NCBI RefSeq assembly: GCF_019890675.1
Contig: NZ_JAIOAA010000010.1
Span: 1-64,000, forward strand
Direction of reading: 5' to 3'
Source of the DNA: Micromonospora sp. PLK6-60
Lineage (GTDB): Bacteria > Actinomycetota > Actinomycetes > Mycobacteriales > Micromonosporaceae
Length of the DNA stretch: 64,000 nucleotides
Shown: in pieces, positions 32,783-41,290 of the stretch
How positions within the stretch are numbered: position 1 is the first letter of the stretch
How the letters are laid out: the number at the start of each line of letters is the position of its first letter
Translations under genes and position numbers: made by a program
The notes under the pieces: model-generated
Told to the model about the DNA's origin: nothing
Seen by the model: only the letters and a program-made list of their open reading frames with translations
Database searches by the model: none

Positions 32783-35173
32783 GTGGAACCGTTGTCGCTC
32801 CCTCATCTGGGCTCTGCCGGGCAACTGGCGCTTGCCGAGGCCATCCAGGAACTCGACCCTGAGGGTGAGTTCGTCTCGTTGGATGTCAACGCCAGACAGG
32901 TGACATATTCACCCCGAATCAAGCAGCATGAACTGATCCGGGACTTCGTCGGCGAGGAGGAGGTAGTACGAGCGTATTTGGTGGCTTGGCTTTGTACTGC
33001 CGGTCTCTATCCGCCGGAGGCTCTGGAATTGGAGCGTGCGTACTCATACGGCCGGGGTGGGCAAGCTCAACTGGACGTCCGGGTGTCCCACCCAGAAGGC
33101 TCTGACAAAGCTTTTGCTTTGATCGAGACTAAGCCGCCGGCGGACTGGGGGGGTGCGGCGGATCCGCGCATTCGGGGCCAGTTGTTCGCTTTGACGGCGG
33201 AGGACCCGGACGCAAGCGTGCTCTCCCTCGTTACTGCCCAGGTTGGGAACGACGGAAGGCCTTTCCTGAACACCGTCACCATCGACTATCGGCCTGGGCT
33301 TACGTTCCAAAGATGGGAGCGCAGTGGACGCCCTCATATCGAGGATTTTCCCGTCAACTATCAGGAACCAACCCCTATCCCATACGCCCCAGGCACGGGT
33401 CGTGACCTCCGCAACGATCTAACCCGCTCACAGCTAGAACGGCTTCGCCGGGAGCTGCACAACAAGCTGTGGGGTGGTTCGCGAGACGATAACCAGATCT
33501 ATGCATGGCTGGTTCGGCTCTTCTTAACCAAGATTCATGACGAGAAAGTCACGAACGAGGGGGAGCCATATCGCTTCCAGGTTCGTCATGTTGGCGTGGA
33601 TAAGGAGTCGCCAAGGGAAACCCTCCGCCGCGTGAATGAATGCTACCAGGAGGCGTATCAACGATACGTTGACCAAGACGCAAGCCGCGTTGAACCTCTC
33701 GATGAATCGCTGTTCTCTGCGGAGGAAATGCAATGGGTGGTCGAAACGCTGCAGGGCTTCTCGCTCACAGCGGCTGGTCAAACCACTGGCGATTTGCTGG
33801 GCGCCTTCTTTGAGGCAATTACCCGAGACGGTTTCAAGCAGAGCAAGGGCCTCTTCTTCACGCACTACAATTTAGCCGTTTTTATGCTTGAGGTCATCGG
33901 AATTGGGGAGCTGGCCGAGGAAAAGCTGACGAGCCGCGTCCATACAAATGAACGCCTGCCTTATATTATCGACCCTTCCTGTGGTAGTGGCAGCTTCCTG
34001 CTTGCGGCTATGCGGCTTATAAGCCAACACATAGCGACCCGGCGGCACCACTTGTCGCGGAACAGGGATGTGCGTGAACAGCTCGCATCGAAGTTCCCCC
34101 CGGGCGCCCCCAACGAGTGGGCACGTGAGTTCATCTACGGAATCGAAAAGCGCGAAGACCTTGCGATCTCAACGAAAGTGAACATGGTCCTGCATCGCGA
34201 TGGTCACACTCACATCTATCACGATGATGGACTGGCTCCACTTGATGAACTTGCGAGCAAGCATCGCGAACAGAAGTTTCGCCCTGCGCCAGGTGGTGGC
34301 GACGCATACGAAAAGGCCATAGCCGGAACGTTTGACGTTGTTGTCACGAACCCGCCGTTCAGCATCACATTGGACGGCTCAGTCAGACAGCGCCTTCTGG
34401 AAAACTTCGAGCTTGCCGCCGATCGCAACTCCGAAAATCTCTTCCTCGAGCGCTGGTATCAGTTGCTCAAGCACCGGGGGAGACTCGCCGCCGTGCTTCC
34501 CGAGAGCTTCTTTTCTACTACGGAGAACCTTCAAGCAAGGCTCTTTCTTTTCCAGCACTTTGATGTCCGGGCAATTGTGAGCCTTCCGGTTCACGCCTTT
34601 CAGCCGTGGACCCCGACCCGCACTAGCCTACTATTTGCCCAGAAAAAGTCCCCAGAAGACGAGGCTCGCTGGGTTGCTTCGTTTAGAACACACTACGCGC
34701 AGAAATCAGCTGACCGTAACTCGATTATCGCTGCTACACGAACGATCCTAAATCCCGGCCGCAGAACAACCCCAGAGCAACTAGCTAATCACGCCCGAGC
34801 GGCTGCCGCTGCGCTCGACCGGCTCGGCCTGGAGGTTCCGTGCGACTCCTCGGACGAGACGTCATGGGCAGAAGCTGCGCAGGCTAGTGCAAGGGCCATG
34901 AATGTGGATTCCTTGGCGTTCGCTGCAACCGTCGCTGACCTAGGCGGTGATAGCTATTTGGGGGTGATCGTCAACGAGGTAGGCTTCCGTAGAACCAAGC
35001 GGGCGGAAAACTCCGCGCGTAACGATCTATTCCATGCAGTGCAGGACGACGGAGAAGGCGGTGTCGAGTCCATCCGCAACCTCAATGATGCGAAGGACGG
35101 TTGGCGTATCGTCGTAGCAGATGGCGGAGCCGACGCGCTGGCCGCCCTGCGCAGGGAGGCGCTATGGGCCTGA
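32783..35173 (+). CDS. BcgI-like fused restriction nuclease / N6-adenine methyltransferase
   Basis: A 796-residue protein. The N-terminal ~150 residues hold a PD-(D/E)XK-type site: Asp98 (AQLDVRV) and Glu115-x-Lys117 (LIETKP). A helical linker leads to an HsdM-like domain with SAM motif I DPSCGSGSF (about 397) and catalytic NPPF (about 523). The next gene is a specificity subunit, overlapping by 10 bp. Nuclease and methylase on one chain plus a separate S protein is the type IIB BcgI layout; no HsdR helicase is encoded. GTG 32783 is the assumed start. GC content is lower than in neighbouring genes. Confidence 0.85.
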   Translation: MEPLSLPHLGSAGQLALAEAIQELDPEGEFVSLDVNARQVTYSPRIKQHELIRDFVGEEEVVRAYLVAWLCTAGLYPPEALELERAYSYGRGGQAQLDVRVSHPEGSDKAFALIETKPPADWGGAADPRIRGQLFALTAEDPDASVLSLVTAQVGNDGRPFLNTVTIDYRPGLTFQRWERSGRPHIEDFPVNYQEPTPIPYAPGTGRDLRNDLTRSQLERLRRELHNKLWGGSRDDNQIYAWLVRLFLTKIHDEKVTNEGEPYRFQVRHVGVDKESPRETLRRVNECYQEAYQRYVDQDASRVEPLDESLFSAEEMQWVVETLQGFSLTAAGQTTGDLLGAFFEAITRDGFKQSKGLFFTHYNLAVFMLEVIGIGELAEEKLTSRVHTNERLPYIIDPSCGSGSFLLAAMRLISQHIATRRHHLSRNRDVREQLASKFPPGAPNEWAREFIYGIEKREDLAISTKVNMVLHRDGHTHIYHDDGLAPLDELASKHREQKFRPAPGGGDAYEKAIAGTFDVVVTNPPFSITLDGSVRQRLLENFELAADRNSENLFLERWYQLLKHRGRLAAVLPESFFSTTENLQARLFLFQHFDVRAIVSLPVHAFQPWTPTRTSLLFAQKKSPEDEARWVASFRTHYAQKSADRNSIIAATRTILNPGRRTTPEQLANHARAAAAALDRLGLEVPCDSSDETSWAEAAQASARAMNVDSLAFAATVADLGGDSYLGVIVNEVGFRRTKRAENSARNDLFHAVQDDGEGGVESIRNLNDAKDGWRIVVADGGADALAALRREALWA

Positions 35174-36717
35174 CCATTACACGGGTGACTCCAGACTCAG
35201 TGGTTGCTTCGGGTGCAGCTCGCCTTGACCCTCGCCACCACTACCTGCGTCAGCTTGCCGCTCCGGTAATCGGCTCTCTCGCATCTGCGCACCGCTTCGG
35301 AGATCTGGCAAGCTTTACGAATGGGGTAAACCTACCGCGGTCCGCATACTCAGACGATTCGGGCGATCCACTGGCTCTGTACGCATCGGTCGCTCCTATC
35401 GCTCCCTTTGCTTTCAGATCGGAAGCTTGTGTCCCGCTAAAGAGTTCGGTCAATGACCCAGCGATTATTGCTGGGACTTCGTACAAAGCGCGTGACTTGG
35501 CCGTTGCCGATAACGAAGTCATGATCACAAGGTCGAGGGCGTCGGCCCCTGGTCTTGCTTGGCCGGGTGACCTGGCGCCAGCTGGCCTTCCGGTGATTCC
35601 GGCTGGCTTCATTATCCGGGCGGCTCTTGGCCCGGGCGTTCCGCCCGCCTTTGTGGCCGCAGTCTTGAACCATCCGGCGTGGCGACTGCTCACTGCGGCG
35701 CTTGCCGCCGGTAAATCGCAGGACAATCTGAGCCAAGAACTTATCTCCCCCGTTCCTATTCCTAAGCTTGCTGCGAATGAGATGGAGATTGCTGCTGATC
35801 GCTATCGTCAAACGCTCGCTAAAATCGCGGCTCTTTATGAAGGCGAGAGTGCCTTCGCTTCAGTCTGTGATGGCGTTCTTCACAAGTCCCTAGGACTAGC
35901 CGCCCCCCTTGTCCCTGACTCCCGCGTGCAGCTTGTGCGGGTGGCAATGGAAGACGTTGCAACGACTAGGGGTCTGAGATGTGACAATCGGTGGCATAGC
36001 CCCGCCAATCGCGCAATACGCTCAATGCTTGATAAAGTTTGTGTTACTCGTCTATCCTCCGCTATGCGAGGGCTGCCACTCAAAGGCCGGCAACCTACTT
36101 GGGTTGCTGAGGAGGAAGTTGACGAAGACACTCTCTATGCTGTGGCCACGGCAACCATACAGGCTGGGACTATTGCATGGGACCGGGCTAAGCCGACCAC
36201 CGGTCGATCGGTCGAAAGGTTTCCGGTGAAGTTCGGGGATCTTCTGGTGGCAATGGATGGCGATGGGTCCCTCGGGAAAGCTGCAGTTTACGAAGGCGCC
36301 GCCGACGGCACCGTTGATTCTCATGTGGCACGCTGCCGTATCGCTGGCGGAGTACCGGTGGCAGACGCAGTGAGTTGTTGGCTCAACAGTACTTGGGGCC
36401 GGGTGCAGACCACCAGCTTGATGACTGGCTCCACTGGTCAGACTCAGCTAAGTCCAACGGACTTGCTTGACGTTGTGCTTCCGACTCAACTAATCGAGCG
36501 GGCCGAAGCTGTATCTGCCGCCTATCGGGCAGCCTTAACGGGGTTCGAGCCGGTGACGCGTAGAGCGCGCCGGCTCATCTGTGAGGACTCCTCGGCTCTC
36601 ACCGAGCAGCTTTTGAGGCATGGGGCGATCAAGAAGGACGCAAAAGTTGACGGCTTCCTGAACGCTGAGGAGCTTCTTCTTAAGTTGGAACTTTTGTACC
36701 CCAGCGTGCGCGTGTGA
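35164..36717 (+). CDS. Restriction-modification specificity (S) subunit
   Basis: A 517-residue protein that reads as two target-recognition halves: residues about 1-230 (RFGDLASFTNGVNLPRSAYS ... SQDNLSQELISPVPIPKL) and about 300-480 (GDLLVAMDGDGSLGKAAVYEG ... GSTGQTQLSPTDLLDVVLP). Both contain the HsdS-like end phrase before a long helix (Q.NLS/TQLSP ... IP/LP). It should direct the fused nuclease-methylase to a bipartite DNA site. ATG 35164 lies inside the 3' end of the methylase gene, so translation is coupled. Confidence 0.82.
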   Translation: MGLTITRVTPDSVVASGAARLDPRHHYLRQLAAPVIGSLASAHRFGDLASFTNGVNLPRSAYSDDSGDPLALYASVAPIAPFAFRSEACVPLKSSVNDPAIIAGTSYKARDLAVADNEVMITRSRASAPGLAWPGDLAPAGLPVIPAGFIIRAALGPGVPPAFVAAVLNHPAWRLLTAALAAGKSQDNLSQELISPVPIPKLAANEMEIAADRYRQTLAKIAALYEGESAFASVCDGVLHKSLGLAAPLVPDSRVQLVRVAMEDVATTRGLRCDNRWHSPANRAIRSMLDKVCVTRLSSAMRGLPLKGRQPTWVAEEEVDEDTLYAVATATIQAGTIAWDRAKPTTGRSVERFPVKFGDLLVAMDGDGSLGKAAVYEGAADGTVDSHVARCRIAGGVPVADAVSCWLNSTWGRVQTTSLMTGSTGQTQLSPTDLLDVVLPTQLIERAEAVSAAYRAALTGFEPVTRRARRLICEDSSALTEQLLRHGAIKKDAKVDGFLNAEELLLKLELLYPSVRV

Positions 36718-36856
36718 CCCTGGCGGCCCTAGCAAAGTGGCCGGCGCGGTCCTTGGTAAAAGGATCTGGCTTACCGATCCCGGCCGCCAGGCGGCCCAGC
36801 GCTGGGCATTGCAGACTATATGCCGGTGCCCTGCGGGGGTTTGGGCGAACCAACCT

Positions 36857-37279
36857 TCAAGCGGTCGGGCCGGGCAATCGATATACGCGGACGACCTCTT
36901 CGACGGCTCCATCCGTTCGACTGATGCGCTCTTGCTCGATCAAAGGCGTGCCAATCTCGACAGCAAAGAGAGCGGCTAGCCCCGGATCGGCGGCGATTCG
37001 ACGTTGCCGCGTTTCCGGCCCCATGCCCTTATCTGGGACGCTCTCGTGCCGGTAGAGGCTCGCGTAAGTGCCGCGACCATGTTCGGTGGCGACTAACCCT
37101 GCTTCACGTAGTGCGGCTATGGCCTGACGGATCGTGCCACGGGCTGCCCTGAACTCGGCGGTGAGGGCGCTCTCGGTTGGCAGAAGCGCACCCGGTGGGA
37201 TGGTGCCGCTCTCAATGCGCTCCCTCAACTCGTCGGCGATTGTGCGGTAGCGGGGCTGTCCGTAGTGCGGGGTGGGCAC
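36857..37279 (-). CDS. GntR-family repressor of the AICE (KorSA-like)
   Basis: A 140-residue protein: GntR winged HTH (YRTIADELRERIESGTIPPGALLPTESALTAEFRAARGTIRQAI) followed by a short remnant of the UTRA ligand domain (LIEQERISR). A full UTRA protein is about 240 residues. GTG 37279 is chosen because the frame upstream to a TTG at 37318 runs through the operator palindrome at 37294-37317. The position and the shared operator at 42734-42797 make it the likely repressor of both itself and the transfer operon, as KorSA is in pSAM2. Confidence 0.85.
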   Translation of the reverse strand: MPTPHYGQPRYRTIADELRERIESGTIPPGALLPTESALTAEFRAARGTIRQAIAALREAGLVATEHGRGTYASLYRHESVPDKGMGPETRQRRIAADPGLAALFAVEIGTPLIEQERISRTDGAVEEVVRVYRLPGPTA

Positions 37280-37293
37280 CTGCTCACCGTACC

Positions 37294-37317
37294 TGGCACT
37301 TGTCTTACCAAGTGCCA
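37294..37317. promoter_or_regulatory. Palindromic operator of the GntR repressor gene
   Basis: TGGCACTTG, six bases TCTTAC, CAAGTGCCA: 9-bp arms in inverted orientation, 15 bp upstream of the GTG at 37279. The core ACTTG-TCTTAC-CAAGT matches the ACTTG-TCTGC-CAAGT sites at 42741 and 42776. Confidence 0.75.
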
Positions 37318-37319
37318 AC

Positions 37320-37602
37320 CAAGTGACCCGTTTCGACGTCTAGACAACTCGTCCACTTGTAGATACGTTTCCTGGTGTGCGGCCGGGGTGACGGTTCGTA
37401 TCAGGGGTGGTGCCGCGCCGGTCCTGGCCGCACGTGAGGCGCGGCGTCCTGTCGGACCGGTTGCGGTAGCCGCGCGGACAAGTTGGCTCGGCGATACCCG
37501 ACCCGTCTGCGTCGGACGGTGCGCCGTGCCTTCATCCGGGCCGGTGGCCGGCTGCATTCCCCCGTGGCTGGCCACCGGTCCCCGTCTACCTGTGGAGGCG
37601 TA
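37320..37602. other. Divergent upstream region, no firm gene
   Basis: About 280 bp between the repressor and the plus-strand small genes. A plus-strand frame runs to a TAG at 37603 touching the next GTG, but its codons give a Pro/Ala/Arg mixture with no recognisable feature, so it is left unannotated. Confidence 0.4.
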
Positions 37603-37833
37603 GTGCCTGGCTCTCACCGCCGGCGCCACTGGTTGTCGTCCTGGTGGTCCCGAAAGCGCCAACTGACCGGGAACACCAGTAGCAGGATCCAACTCACTGC
37701 GCGTCAGGTGCCTGCGGCGGCTGCGCCCTGGTGGTCGGTCGGTCCGACGAAGGAAGTGCCCGTGATGCGGTACGCGCCGCTGATGACGTTGGCGCAGGCG
37801 TATCGGGGCAACGGTGGGCGGTGGTCGCAGTGA
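37603..37833 (+). CDS. Small basic hypothetical protein
   Basis: A 76-residue Arg/Trp-rich protein (HRRRHWLSSWWSRKRQ near the start, MRYAPLMTLAQAYRGNGG near the end). GTG 37603 has TGGAGG four to five bases upstream and its stop overlaps the next GTG by 4 bp, which argues that it is translated. I recognise no domain. Confidence 0.5.
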   Translation: MPGSHRRRHWLSSWWSRKRQLTGNTSSRIQLTARQVPAAAAPWWSVGPTKEVPVMRYAPLMTLAQAYRGNGGRWSQ

Positions 37834-38162
37834 CACCTGCTAGCAAGCCGGCTGACGAGATGAGTCACCCCGACTGGTGCGCCCCGGACCGGTGCGGCCA
37901 TCTGGTCCCGCCGCTGATGACGCACATGGCCCGCCGCCACCGCGGCCGGATCTACCGCTTCGGTGAGGCTCGCACGAGCGGCGTCGTCGTCACGTACCTG
38001 ATCGGCGCCGACGCCCGGACGCCGCTCATCGCGGTCCACGCGACCTGCCGTGCCGGCAAAGCCTGGGCGGAACTGTCCTTGGCGCAGGCCGCCGAACTGG
38101 CCGAGCGCCTTCGCAGTCTGCTGGACCAGGCCACCGCAGCGACTGGAGGCGGCGATGACTGA
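37830..38162 (+). CDS. Hypothetical protein with N-terminal HPDWCAPDRC motif
   Basis: A 110-residue protein. After about ten residues comes HPDWCAPDRCGH, a small Cys/His motif similar to the CPxWC...H segment of actinobacterial DUF6907-type proteins; the rest is a small alpha/beta domain ending in a helix (LAQAAELAERLRSLLDQA). GTG 37830 overlaps the preceding stop; ATG 37860 is an alternative. It is probably an AICE accessory protein. Confidence 0.65.
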   Translation: MTPASKPADEMSHPDWCAPDRCGHLVPPLMTHMARRHRGRIYRFGEARTSGVVVTYLIGADARTPLIAVHATCRAGKAWAELSLAQAAELAERLRSLLDQATAATGGGDD

Positions 38163-38499
38163 ACGCGAGGTCCAGGCCGACAAGCTCCAAAGGGTGCAGT
38201 CAACTCCCGCCGGCTGCCCGAACTGGTGCCGAGGTTGTGGGCCGAACGATCCGATGCACCGTGGGTTCCTGTCCACCATTGGCCGGGAGCGGACCGGTTG
38301 GGTAAGCCTTCAATTGCTCCTCGACCGTTTCGCGCGGCGCGAGCTGGCGGTGAAGCTCGACGCGACCCGCGACGGCGCTACTCAGCCGATCGTGCTCGAC
38401 CGGATCCAGCTGGACCGGCTCATCTACGAACTGACCTACGCCCGGCTGGTGATGATGACCAGAGGGCAGTCCCTGGAGGAGCGCGATGGGCGCCACTGA
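38155..38499 (+). CDS. Hypothetical protein with CPNWCRGC motif
   Basis: A 114-residue protein with GCPNWCRGCGPNDPMHRG near residue 20, a second version of the Cys/His motif in the preceding gene, followed by a strand-rich part and a C-terminal helix (LDRLIYELTYARLVMM). ATG 38155 has GGAGGC four bases upstream and overlaps the upstream gene by 8 bp. The two neighbouring genes probably diverged from one family. Function unknown. Confidence 0.65.
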   Translation: MTEREVQADKLQRVQSTPAGCPNWCRGCGPNDPMHRGFLSTIGRERTGWVSLQLLLDRFARRELAVKLDATRDGATQPIVLDRIQLDRLIYELTYARLVMMTRGQSLEERDGRH

Positions 38500-38632
38500 C
38501 CGACGGCTCACGACGCGGGCAGCCGCCGTAGGCAAGCAGCAGCATCGGCGGGTACCGGCTCCCGTCGCCGCGCTACCCGAGCGGCCCGCTGGCGGGACCA
38601 CCTGGCAGACGTTGGAACGACTAGGGGGTACG

Positions 38633-39454
38633 GTGACCGGTGTGCATGGCCGGGACTGGCGCCCTCGATACCTGCAACTCGCGGAAGAGTTGCGGGCAAA
38701 GATCACGCGCGGAGAGCTAGCCCCCGGCACGCTGATGCCGAGCGAGACGGAGTTGGCCGACACGTCGGGCCTGTCCCGCACCAGCGTGCGCAACGCCATT
38801 CGTCAGCTCCGGGAGTGGGGCCTGGTCCGGGCCGAGCAGGGGCGCGGCACCTACGTCCGCGCCCCCCGGCAACGGGTGCGCCGGCGCAACGCCGAGCGGT
38901 ACCAGTGGGAGAAGGATCGTGCCTTGCTCGACGAGGCCGAGCGGATCAAGACCGGTGCCATTGAGCACGACACCGGCCTGACCGTTGATGACCTGAAGTT
39001 CCACGCTGAGTACACCCGCGTTGAGGCGGACGAGGACATGGCCGCGGCCCTACGGGTCGAGCCGGGTACTCCGCTGCTGCGCCGCGTCTACTGGACGTCC
39101 TCCCAGCACGAGAACGCGCCGCTGACCATGTCGTACTCATTCTTGCCTTACGACCTGGTGGCCGCGAACCCGGATCTGCTCGACGCGGGCAAAGAGCCCT
39201 GGCCGGGCGGCACGCAGCACCAGCTCCATACGCTCGGCATCGAGGTGGACCGGATCGACGACGTGATCCGAGCCCGCCCACCGTCCCCCGACGAGGCCGA
39301 GCTACTGGACATCGACCCGGGCGTCTCCGTGCTCACCGTGCGCAAGACCTCGATTGACACCACGGGCCGCGTCGTCGAGGTCGCTGACGTGGTGATGCCG
39401 GGCGACCGGACCGAGCTTGTCTACTCCCACAAACTCCAACGGTGGAAAACTTGA
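38633..39454 (+). CDS. GntR-family regulator with full UTRA domain
   Basis: A 273-residue regulator: HTH (YLQLAEELRAKITRGELAPG ... SRTSVRNAIRQLREWGLVRAEQGRGTY) at about residues 8-75 and a UTRA ligand-binding domain to the end (EPGTPLLRRVYWT, VVEVADVVMPGDRTELVY). GTG 38633 follows GGGGG at a good distance; an ATG at 38486 in the same frame would overlap the previous gene by 14 bp. Its end overlaps the glycosyltransferase start by 13 bp. It may respond to a sugar-like ligand and control that gene. Confidence 0.85.
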   Translation: MTGVHGRDWRPRYLQLAEELRAKITRGELAPGTLMPSETELADTSGLSRTSVRNAIRQLREWGLVRAEQGRGTYVRAPRQRVRRRNAERYQWEKDRALLDEAERIKTGAIEHDTGLTVDDLKFHAEYTRVEADEDMAAALRVEPGTPLLRRVYWTSSQHENAPLTMSYSFLPYDLVAANPDLLDAGKEPWPGGTQHQLHTLGIEVDRIDDVIRARPPSPDEAELLDIDPGVSVLTVRKTSIDTTGRVVEVADVVMPGDRTELVYSHKLQRWKT

Positions 39455-40218
39455 CGCAGATCGTCTCGGTCGTCACGCCCGTCCACGCGCCCAGCATCGA
39501 GCACCTTGCTGGCGCCTACGAGTCATTGGTCAAGCAGGACATGCCCCCGGGCTGGGACTGGCAGTGGCTCGTCCAGGAGGACGGGCAGACCGGCGCCCTG
39601 CTCGACGTGCTCCCCGACGATCCGCGGATCAGCCTCGGCGCCGGTCGACCCGGCGGTCCCGGTGTTGCCCGGACCCTCGCGCTTTCCCGGGTTGCCGGTC
39701 AACTCATCAAGGTTCTGGACGCCGACGACCAACTGACCGCCGGCGCCCTCGCCCGGGACATCGCCGCGTTCGACGATCACCCGCAGATCGGCTGGACTAC
39801 CTCGCGCGTTCTCGATCTGCTGCCCGACGGGTCGACCGCCGGGTGGGACAAGGATCCGGCCGGCGGGGTCATCGCCCGCGGCGATGTCCTGTCCTTCTGG
39901 AAGGCCAACGGTTACCGCGCCTCGGTGCACCCGGCGACACTCTGTCTCCGCCGGGATCTCGTCTTCGCTCTGGGCGGCTGGATGGCCCTGCCCGCCTCCG
40001 AAGACACCGGCTTGCTGCTCGCCGCCAACGCGATCAGCGAGGGCTACTTCACCCGCGAATACGGCCTGCTCTACCGCAAGTGGCCCGGCCAGGTCACCAG
40101 CCAGGCCGCCCACCGGGAGCCGGCAGAGTACGAGGGACGGATGAGGATCATCGAGGCCAGAGCCGAAGCCCTGGCCTCGATGTTGCCCAACGGCCTACCG
40201 CTCACTCCTGCGGCGTAG
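39442..40218 (+). CDS. Glycosyltransferase family 2 protein
   Basis: A 258-residue GT-A fold enzyme. VSVVTPVHAPSIEHLAGAYESL opens the nucleotide-sugar-binding domain, WLVQEDGQTGALLD and KVLDADDQLTAGAL (the DxD-type motif) follow. There are no membrane helices, so it is cytosolic or peripheral. GTG 39442 overlaps the GntR gene, so expression is coupled. Acceptor unknown; as AICE cargo it may alter a cell-surface or small-molecule target. It ends overlapping the convergent gene by 17 bp. Confidence 0.82.
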   Translation: MENLTQIVSVVTPVHAPSIEHLAGAYESLVKQDMPPGWDWQWLVQEDGQTGALLDVLPDDPRISLGAGRPGGPGVARTLALSRVAGQLIKVLDADDQLTAGALARDIAAFDDHPQIGWTTSRVLDLLPDGSTAGWDKDPAGGVIARGDVLSFWKANGYRASVHPATLCLRRDLVFALGGWMALPASEDTGLLLAANAISEGYFTREYGLLYRKWPGQVTSQAAHREPAEYEGRMRIIEARAEALASMLPNGLPLTPAA

Positions 40219-40645
40219 CTTCGTGCCCTGGCATGCCGAGGGTGCGGCGCCGCTGCTTCATCTCGGCCTCGTAGATGTGCCGCCGGCCGCCGGCTAGCTT
40301 CTCGCGGGCTTCGCGCTCGACCTCCTGGAAGGCCGCGTAGTAGCCGTCGTCGAACTCCTCCATGATCTGGAACGTCCAACGCCCGGGAAGCACGTTCCGA
40401 CCCAGTAGGTCGCGTTCCACACGCTCGGCCATCTCGCTGTGCCCCGCCTCCCGGAGCAGCTCGACGACGCGGTCCAGCGTCAGGTCCGCCCCGCCGACGA
40501 GTTGGTGTGCCGCATAGAGGTGTCCGCGTACCCGGTGAATCGTCTCCAGCGCCTTGCTTAGCTCTCCGAGTGCCTTGACCGTGGCGTCGTTGACGCCCTC
40601 AGGGCGGGAATGTTGGTCGTCTACCGATCTCTTTTTAGGTGTCAT
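40202..40645 (-). CDS. Hypothetical helical protein
   Basis: A 147-residue, mostly alpha-helical, charged protein. Central phrases are ALGELSKALETIHRVRGHLYAAHQLVGGADLTLDRVVELLREAG and RWTFQIMEEFDDGYYAAFQEVEREAREKLAGG. No catalytic motif is visible. Similar proteins occur in actinobacterial genomes as far as I recall; function unknown. ATG 40645 is used; a GTG just before it (40648) is equivalent. Confidence 0.65.
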   Translation of the reverse strand: MTPKKRSVDDQHSRPEGVNDATVKALGELSKALETIHRVRGHLYAAHQLVGGADLTLDRVVELLREAGHSEMAERVERDLLGRNVLPGRWTFQIMEEFDDGYYAAFQEVEREAREKLAGGRRHIYEAEMKQRRRTLGMPGHEATPQE

Positions 40646-40759
40646 CACCGTTAGTTATCCATCGTCAAGCGCTTCATTCGTCAGTCGCGGCTCAGGGCTC
40701 GGGCATCCTCCGTCGGTCCGGACAGGCAGGTGCCAGGATTGCGGGCATCCCTTAGGGTG

Positions 40760-41287
40760 ATGCGCGTGATCCGGGAGAAGCAGTCGAGCGGTGTCCGCCT
40801 GCCCGGCAGCCCACCCGCGGACGCGGACACCCTTGACGTAGCCATGTATTATCTGGAGTTTTACCTTGCCGATTTCTCCCGAGCGCGCGGCGTGGCCAAG
40901 CGCCGGGCCCGTGTGGTGGTAGTCGCGACTGCGGCGGCCAACGGGCTGATCGCGCTACTAGGAGCGACCACAACTTTCACCGGGCTGGCTTGGCTAGGGC
41001 TATGCAGCGTAGGTGTAACCGCAATTATTGCGGTGCTTGCCGCATGGGATGGTCTTTTTCGTCACCGTGAATTGTGGATTCAACGGTCGGTAATTGTGAG
41101 CCGGCTGCACACGGTTCAGAGGGAAGTTTATCTGCGTCGGGCGTCGGGCGAGGGCCGCAGCGAGGTTGCGAATCACTGCATGTTGATGCTGAATCAGATC
41201 TTAGATGATGATCTAACGGCCTGGACCGAAATTCGGAATGCGGCGTCCGCCGAGCGGCGGGAGAGCAGCGAGGGAATCGCTCGGTGA
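40760..41287 (+). CDS. SLATT-domain (DUF4231-like) two-helix membrane protein
   Basis: A 175-residue protein. A cytosolic helix (LDVAMYYLEFYLADFSRARGVAKRRARV) leads into two adjacent transmembrane helices (about 50-90: VVVATAAANGLIALLGATTTFTGLAWLGLCSVGVTAIIAVLAA) and a long C-terminal helix (RSVIVSRLHTVQREVYLRR). This is the SLATT layout. SLATT proteins are predicted pore-forming effectors of nucleotide-signal defence systems. Its stop lies 3 bp from the stop of the convergent RES gene. ATG 40760; GTG 40730 is possible. Confidence 0.72.
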   Translation: MRVIREKQSSGVRLPGSPPADADTLDVAMYYLEFYLADFSRARGVAKRRARVVVVATAAANGLIALLGATTTFTGLAWLGLCSVGVTAIIAVLAAWDGLFRHRELWIQRSVIVSRLHTVQREVYLRRASGEGRSEVANHCMLMLNQILDDDLTAWTEIRNAASAERRESSEGIAR

Positions 41288-41290
41288 CTT

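Noticed and set aside
32783..36717. BREX PglX or a type I system for the methylase/S pair
   Set aside because: No PglZ, BrxC or HsdR gene is nearby, and the methylase carries its own DxnExK nuclease site.
37265..37603. Plus-strand frame of about 112 codons ending at the next GTG
   Set aside because: Its 5' part crosses the operator and repressor start; the rest shows no domain. The touching stop/start alone is not enough.
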